Position numbers and translations under genes: made by a program
In this document: positions 58,361-64,000 of the stretch, piece after piece
Position numbering within the stretch: the first letter of the stretch is position 1
How the letters are laid out: every line of letters begins with the position of its first letter
Notes under the pieces: model-generated
Told to the model about the DNA's origin: nothing
Seen by the model: only the letters and a program-made list of their open reading frames with translations
The model's database searches: none
Assembly: GCA_000729835.1 (NCBI GenBank)
Contig: JFHB01000057.1
Coordinates: forward strand, 62,001 to 126,000
From: Atkinsonella hypoxylon
Taxonomy: Eukaryota; Ascomycota; Sordariomycetes; Hypocreales; Clavicipitaceae
Reading direction: 5' to 3'
Length of the DNA stretch: 64,000 nucleotides

Positions 58361-59770
58361 GCCTGTGCTCCGTACGGGCGTCGGAGAAATAGCGTAGAGA
58401 TATCGAGCGGGGATTTGCCCTAGCGGCTATTCACTATCCGCGGTATGGACAATGACGCGAACAATCCTAGGATGCGTTGCATTGCATTGCACGCGGGGCA
58501 ATGAATCCGCCCGCATATTCACCGGCAAGCACATACGGGTACAGTGTGCCTGAATGCCTTAGGCACCCAGTATAGCCTAGGCACCTACCCACTCGTTCTT
58601 TATCAATCGAGTTTACTTCATACACCAGACTAAACCCTCGCACACCCTCACACCCTCTCCATCTTGAACTCGTCCCGTGTACGTACAGCTATCCGCTTCC
58701 CGCGGACGCCCGGAACGCCCGGATCATGCATGGCTTCGGGCTCCGTGTCGCGTGCCTAGGCTGTATTTCCCAGGATCCACGGGCCTCAATCCGCTCCTCT
58801 CGAATTATTGTTCCTTTCACGCCAACCGGCCCTTGATGCTGGCTCAGGCTCTCCGAAACCCGGGGATGATAGCAGCAACGGCCTCGGAGCAGTCACGGAG
58901 CCTTGTGTTCCCTTATGATGCATTCCGAATGTCCTTGCTCTTCTCCAGATAAGTCGTTAGTCGACTCCTCCACTCAGCTGCCAGCTTTTGTAAGAGGTAG
59001 CCCGTGGTGTAAGATAGTTATTCACATGACAAGAGGCCATACTTGGCATGATTGGTGTTGTTCTAATTTTTTTCTGGCAAGGTAGGATAGTGGATTCGTC
59101 CAATCCTGCATTTGCCTTTCTTCTGGGTCACGATGCCCGTTTCACCAATAGCTATGCAGCTTATCTACAGCGGTTCCACTACGATTTCAATCATTTTCGA
59201 GAACCTTTCAACCGGTGTTTCCCAGACGAACCGTTCAATAATGGGTTAGAGCACTGCTGACTTGTGCATGGTCCTATTCGTCTATGCATGCAGACGTGAA
59301 TAGACTGGGGCAAGCGTGACTAGATGTCAGCAATTGGTGAAGATATCGGGACAGATCACTGGCAGATGAAACAATCGTGCCCCTCCCAGAGTCTGAATCC
59401 ATTAGCTTCGATCAATAGTTACCGGCAATTTATTACGACGCCGCTAATAGCTGCTGCTGGTGCGGTCTGACTGGGACGGCAGCCGCGGGCCAGCGGTCCA
59501 CACCTCAGTTGAGTACTAGACTCTTTTGGACAATTCTGTATCTAAACTCGTAGGCTCAAAATGCTGGTGGATCGGTATATATTCTTGTGTCCGTTGCAGT
59601 TTGGGTAAGGTATGGCCGGAATTCAGGTTGACGAACACAATTGCTTCTACAAGTCTTTGGGAACCATACCAGAAAAGCCATAGCACACACAAGCGTCCAT
59701 ACAAACGCAGACACAGCGTTACATAAGACCAACATTGACATAAAAAAAATTAATAAAAAAAGCACACACC
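58361..59770. other. Intergenic, CAO2 promoter
   Basis: Begins with the right target duplication of the MITE. A GGCACC/TAGGCACC repeat pair lies near 58560-58590. GATA words occur at about 58948, 59013 and 59161 (reverse). The last 60 bases before the CAO2 start are A-rich. No gene is supported. Confidence 0.4.
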
Positions 59771-61977
59771 ATGGCTGCCCCCCGTGTGCAACAAGAACTC
59801 GATACCACGTCAATACCGGGCTATGTGGTCTTTCCGGAGCTGAATAACATATCGTCCCAAGATGGAGCTGTGCCTCGCTCCCAAGTTCACCCGCTCGGTG
59901 AGTACAGCTCTATGATGAAGAGCTTATGACGAGGGAAAAATCACCGCTAAACTCGTGCTTTCTTTTAACTTTGCTAGATCAACTCTCTGTGCAAGAAATA
60001 TCCACGTCTGCAAAGTTGGTTAGAGAATATGCGAGCCCCAAGCGACTCAAGTTCAACTGCATCACTCTGCGCGAGCCCAAAAAGCACGAATATGCTGCTT
60101 TTCGATCACGAACTGGCCCACGGCCCGAAAGACGTGCTCTTGTCATTGTTCTCGAGCAAGGAACTCCCAACGTCGCTGAGGTAATTGTCAACTTGACGAA
60201 ATCACGGGTCGAAGAGTGGAAATCTGTCAGCGATGTTGCACCGATTCTCACCCTCGAGGATCTTGATGTCACGGAGCGAATTACTCGTGCCGACCCTCGC
60301 GTCATTGAAGTCTGTGCCGAGATTGGCATCACCGACATGTCCAAGGTCTACATCGATGCCTGGGCCATTGGTATTGACCGCCGATGGGGTCTGGAGCGTC
60401 GTCTCCAGCAAGGTCTCCCCTACTACAGAGCCTCCGAGTTTGACAACCAGTACGCCCACCCGCTCGACTTCACAGTCGTGATAGATACCGAGACGGAAGA
60501 GGTCTTGGCGGTCGATGTTCGCCGCGTCAATGGTGAGCGCACCGCGGCTCCCCTGGAACAGCACAACTACTTGCCTGAATTCATCGGCGACGGCTATCAG
60601 CCTCACAAGCTCAAGCCCATTGGCATTGTTCAACCAGAGGGCGTGTCTTTTCAAATGAAGGGCAATGAGATTCACTGGGCGAATTACAAGATGCACATTG
60701 GCTTCAACTATCGGGAGGGTATCGTCCTCTCAGACGTCAGAATTCAGGATCCCTATGAGAACCGCGAGCGAACTCTCTTCAATCGTATCAGTATCGTCGA
60801 GATGGTGGTGCCATACGGTAACCCCGATGCTCCCCATCACAAGAAGCACGCCTTTGACGTCGGCGAGTACGGATCCGGCCTGATGACCAACTCTCTGAAG
60901 CTCGGATGCGATTGCAAGGGCGCGATTCACTACCTTGACGGCGTGGTCTCTACCTCCAAGGGCCAGGCTGCCGTGATTCCCAACGCGATTTGCATCCATG
61001 AAGAAGACAACGGCCTGCTCTACAAGCACACCGACTACCGCGATGCCAACGTCATTTCTGCCCGTGACCGCAAGCTCATCATTTCTCAAATCATCACCGC
61101 TGCCAACTACGAGTATGGCTTCTACCACACCTTCACACTCGACGGCACCTACAAGCTCGAGATAAAGCTGACGGGTATACTCAATACATACTGCCTGCAT
61201 CCGTCCGAGACTGCCGCGCCGTATGGGACCGAGGTCGCCCCTGCCATCAGTGCCCACAACCATCAGCACATCTTCTCGCTTCGTGTTGACCCTGAGATTG
61301 ACGGGCCCAACAACTCCATTCTTCAGAGCGACGCCGTATCGTCTGAAGCCCCACTTGGCTCGCCGGAAAACCCTTACGGCAACGGCTTCTACTGCAAGAA
61401 GACGCTCCTCAAGACTGCCAAAGAAGGTGCCGTCAATTACTGCCACGAAACACAGCGAGCCTGGGATATCATCAACCCCAACAAGATCAACGAATCCTGC
61501 AAGAAGCCCGTCGGTTACAAGATCATCAACAACAATTGTCCCCCGTTGCTAGCCAAGCCCGGAAGTGTCGTCTACAAGCGAGGTGCCTTTGCTCGCAAGA
61601 GTCTCTGGGTAGTCCCGTATAAGGACTGCGAGCTCTATCCTGCCGGCGACTACGTCTGCCAATCCAATGGCGAGGAGAACCACCCTTATAATGGCACTGT
61701 GCTCGACTGGTCTAATCGGGACGAGTCCATTGAGAACACGGACATTGTGTGCTACATACAGTTCGGGCTCACTCACTTCCCTCGCTGCGAGGATTTCCCC
61801 ATCATGCCTGCTGAGCCAGTGGGCGTCATGATCCGCGCAAGCAATTTCTTCCGGAAGAACCCTGCGTTGTGGGTTCCCCCCTCGCAGATTATGAAGGACA
61901 ATTCGTCGCAAAATGCCTTTTCGCCCTCTGGCGGGTGCTGTGGCGGCAACAAGCTCAAGTCTTCGGCTCGACTGTAA
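59771..61977 (+). CDS. Copper amine oxidase (CAO2) with peroxisomal PTS1 tail
   Basis: Oxidises primary amines to aldehydes with ammonia and H2O2 release. Two exons over intron 59898-59977 give 708 residues. The topaquinone tyrosine is in AANYEYGF (about Y420), the catalytic base in AFDVGEYGSG (about D336), and copper ligands in NHQHIFSLRVDP (H471, H473) and GLTHFPRCEDFP (about H642). All match the canonical family. The C-terminus has a Gly/Cys-rich stretch (GGCCGGNKLKS) and ends in ARL, a PTS1 match, so peroxisomal location is likely, where catalase can remove H2O2. The start ATG has a strong context (CACCATGG). It is clearly related to CAO1 but has a longer N-terminus and a different tail. 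Confidence 0.95.
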
Positions 61978-62925
61978 TGTGAATGGAAAAAGAAAGTAGA
62001 TGTCTCTCAATGGGTGTATATCATGTATACAGCCACATTCGCTTTCTCGCATATTTTGAAGTTTGAATGAAGATGAATTCTTTACCTTGTGCTGAAAACG
62101 GCGAAATGGCAGAGGATGCGCGTCTGTCAAAGTGTTTCGTGGCATAGAATGAAATGTTGCGCAAATGCAGCTTTCCACTTCTTGAAGCGGTGTCTTATAA
62201 GAGTGCTTATGCACGTTTACGTGGTGATTATATGCTGTTCACTGCGCAGTGTCTGTTTAGTGACACTATGTATGCTGCCATCGGAGCGGGCCAGTATAAT
62301 AGCTGTTTTGAGGCAATGAATAACGTCCGACATAACTTGAAATGTTGAGTGAACTAGAATCTTGATAGTTTCATTACGACTTCTTCCAGTGGTGGTGAGT
62401 TGGCTCAGAGCACTGCTGCGGCAGTTTGAGGTAGGTTCGACCAATCACAATCTCGAGCAGCCGTAGTTCAATATGCCAAATGGTGTCTGAGCGGCGCTGT
62501 TAGGCTGCTCTATGTTTCCATTGAGGGTCGAACTGCTGCCAATTACGGAATAGCTTTGATTGCTTCACGTAATCAATATAGCTTATAATATAACCAGGGA
62601 AGGCGTAGGGAGCGCATCTGTTATCTGGCAGCATTGCATTCCCTTCGGCTTGGCATGTAGCGAGCACCACGTCGCTTCTTGACTGTCTTTTCCTAGCTGA
62701 GCATTTATGCGCCAGTTGTGGCCACCCCTCAAACAAACCCGGTCGAAACGACAATGACTGCTTCGTGTGTGTTGATTCTCAACTACACTTCAGACGCCCC
62801 TTTATAAAGGCACTGGGAGGCCTGTCAACCACAGCTTAAATCTCATCACTCTTACATGAGACTGGCAATTGATTGACCAAGTCCCCTCGAGCCCTGTAAA
62901 CACAACCCGTTCCCCAGCACATAAC
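61978..62925. other. Intergenic, no supported gene
   Basis: Contains the CAO2 3' flank and the upstream region of the J-domain remnant. Nothing else is recognised. Confidence 0.45.
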
Positions 62926-63540
62926 ATGTTCACAGTCAGAGCATTACACAGAGCATACCCACTGGGCCATGGGAAAATACCATCTAAATCACATAGGCGA
63001 CACTCCTCGGGTTCCACGAATAGCCCAGCACCACTTGACTGGCCCAAGCCGAACGAGCCGACTCCTTACGAAATACTTGGCATTGGCCGCGATGCTGAGT
63101 ATACTAAAGCTAACTTCAGCCGACTAGTCAGGCGTGGGCTTCTATACTGCACCGTCAGTCGAAGGATGATCGTATACTTGCATTTTTTTTTTTTGGCCAG
63201 GAGACATGGCGTTCCGCAGCAGCTGCAGAATTGGGCTATAGCACATGGCGACAATGCGCAGTAGTGAGAGATAGTGATGCCCATACTACTGTTGCCCGGC
63301 TGTCTGAAGTGAATACTTGAGAGTCGAAGTCAAAACGTGAACTCGCTTGGTGGGATTTTTTGCTAGGCCGAGCTGGGCGCAATCAAAGATCCACTTTCCT
63401 AATTGGGCAATCGTTGAGTGAGATGAGGCGCCATGACGAGATGGTGTCACATAACCTGGAACCAGTTCTGGCCGCTTTCAGAGACCCGCGCGAGAAACTG
63501 CCTGTTAATGATGGGACTCACGGCTCTTTCACAGACTGAC
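62926..63540 (+). pseudogene. Remnant of a J-domain (DnaJ-like) protein gene
   Basis: The first frame starts with a mitochondrial-presequence-like, basic N-terminus (MFTVRALHRAYPLGHGK) and reaches DWPKPNEPTPYEILGIGRDA and YTKANFSRLV, the first half of a J domain. The expected HPD motif and helix 3 do not follow: the frame runs into unrelated sequence with a T12 run, and I find no exon downstream that carries them. Further on, a frame with GQSLSEMRRHDEMVSHNLEP and ending GSFTD reads like a C-terminal part. Loss of the middle would destroy co-chaperone activity. A multi-exon functional gene with a very divergent centre cannot be excluded. Confidence 0.4.
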
Positions 63541-64000
63541 CATTGCTTGCGACTGCTTCGGTCTTTCTGACCCTGTGCGGAAGTGTCGGGATAGTTTGAT
63601 GCGGTGCATGACAGGAGCTTGGAAGGTGTAGGTCGATGGTTTCCTGGTGGAAGTCTAGTCTTGGACTATGTGCTCCCCGAGCAGAACAGGAAAATCCTGT
63701 CGTTGAGAAGGAAATACGCCGCATGATTAATTCCTGGAAGTGATCCGTAAGTCGATGTCAGGCGCGAGCAGAATAGAAAAGTCTTCGCCGTCACGCAACA
63801 CAAGCACCGCCAGCACCACCCAACAGCTCCTGAATTATCTACAAGAATGTCCCCTTCGTTCAGTTCTTCTAGACTGGCATCTACTTGCCGAGAAAGGCAT
63901 TTATTGTACTTGGAGGAATTCTTTCCCACATGAAATCATATCTTTGCTCCGATTTTTATTTTTCCTGTGCCATGAACATCAAGTTTACAGGGCATTCCGA
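63541..64000. other. Right edge, no supported gene
   Basis: Nothing recognisable; short frames only. Confidence 0.4.

Noticed and set aside
1..64000. CRISPR arrays, bacterial operons or prophage
   Set aside because: No spaced direct repeats or bacterial gene organisation; the window is eukaryotic.

Overview
This window is nuclear DNA of a filamentous ascomycete, most likely a sordariomycete. Its genes carry short introns of about 50-95 bp with GT..AG borders and CTAAC/CTGAC-type branch sites. It also encodes a Zn2Cys6 regulator with a fungal-specific domain, a PDR-type ABC transporter, a flavocytochrome b2, a GPI transamidase PIG-S subunit and an intron-containing tRNA-Gln. Scattered TAGGTACCT-like motifs also fit a sordariomycete. 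No bacterial operon, CRISPR or phage feature is present. Splice sites were inferred by eye; every multi-exon model given here closes in frame.

Left part (1-18.5 kb), mostly minus strand: a secreted GH2 glycosidase (six introns), an MDR-type oxidoreductase, a small secreted protein of unknown function, an intronless KstD-like flavoprotein and a flavocytochrome b2. The last diverges from a first copper amine oxidase (CAO1). A 4.7 kb gene desert follows.

Middle part (23-36 kb): a class B flavin monooxygenase, a full-length PDR transporter and a Zn2Cys6 regulator. The regulator and transporter diverge across a 1 kb promoter rich in CGG..CCG inverted repeats, so the three genes look like a small efflux/detoxification or accessory-metabolism unit. 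Then come a broken gene of unknown function and a tRNA-Gln(UUG).

Right part (37-64 kb): a Kelch/BTB protein (Ral2-like), a FAT1-type acyl-CoA synthetase/fatty-acid transporter, GPI17, an alpha/beta hydrolase, an aldehyde dehydrogenase, an APC-family amine/amino-acid permease, a second copper amine oxidase (CAO2) and a remnant of a J-domain gene. The ALDH ends in AKL and CAO2 in ARL, both peroxisomal PTS1-type tails, and the permease promoter holds five GATA sites. These genes suggest a nitrogen-regulated route: amine uptake, oxidation to aldehyde plus ammonia and H2O2, then aldehyde to acid.

A 400 bp MITE-like element with long terminal inverted repeats and a target-site duplication lies at 57961-58360. 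A related partial copy lies at 10163-10416. About 40% of the window has no recognisable gene.
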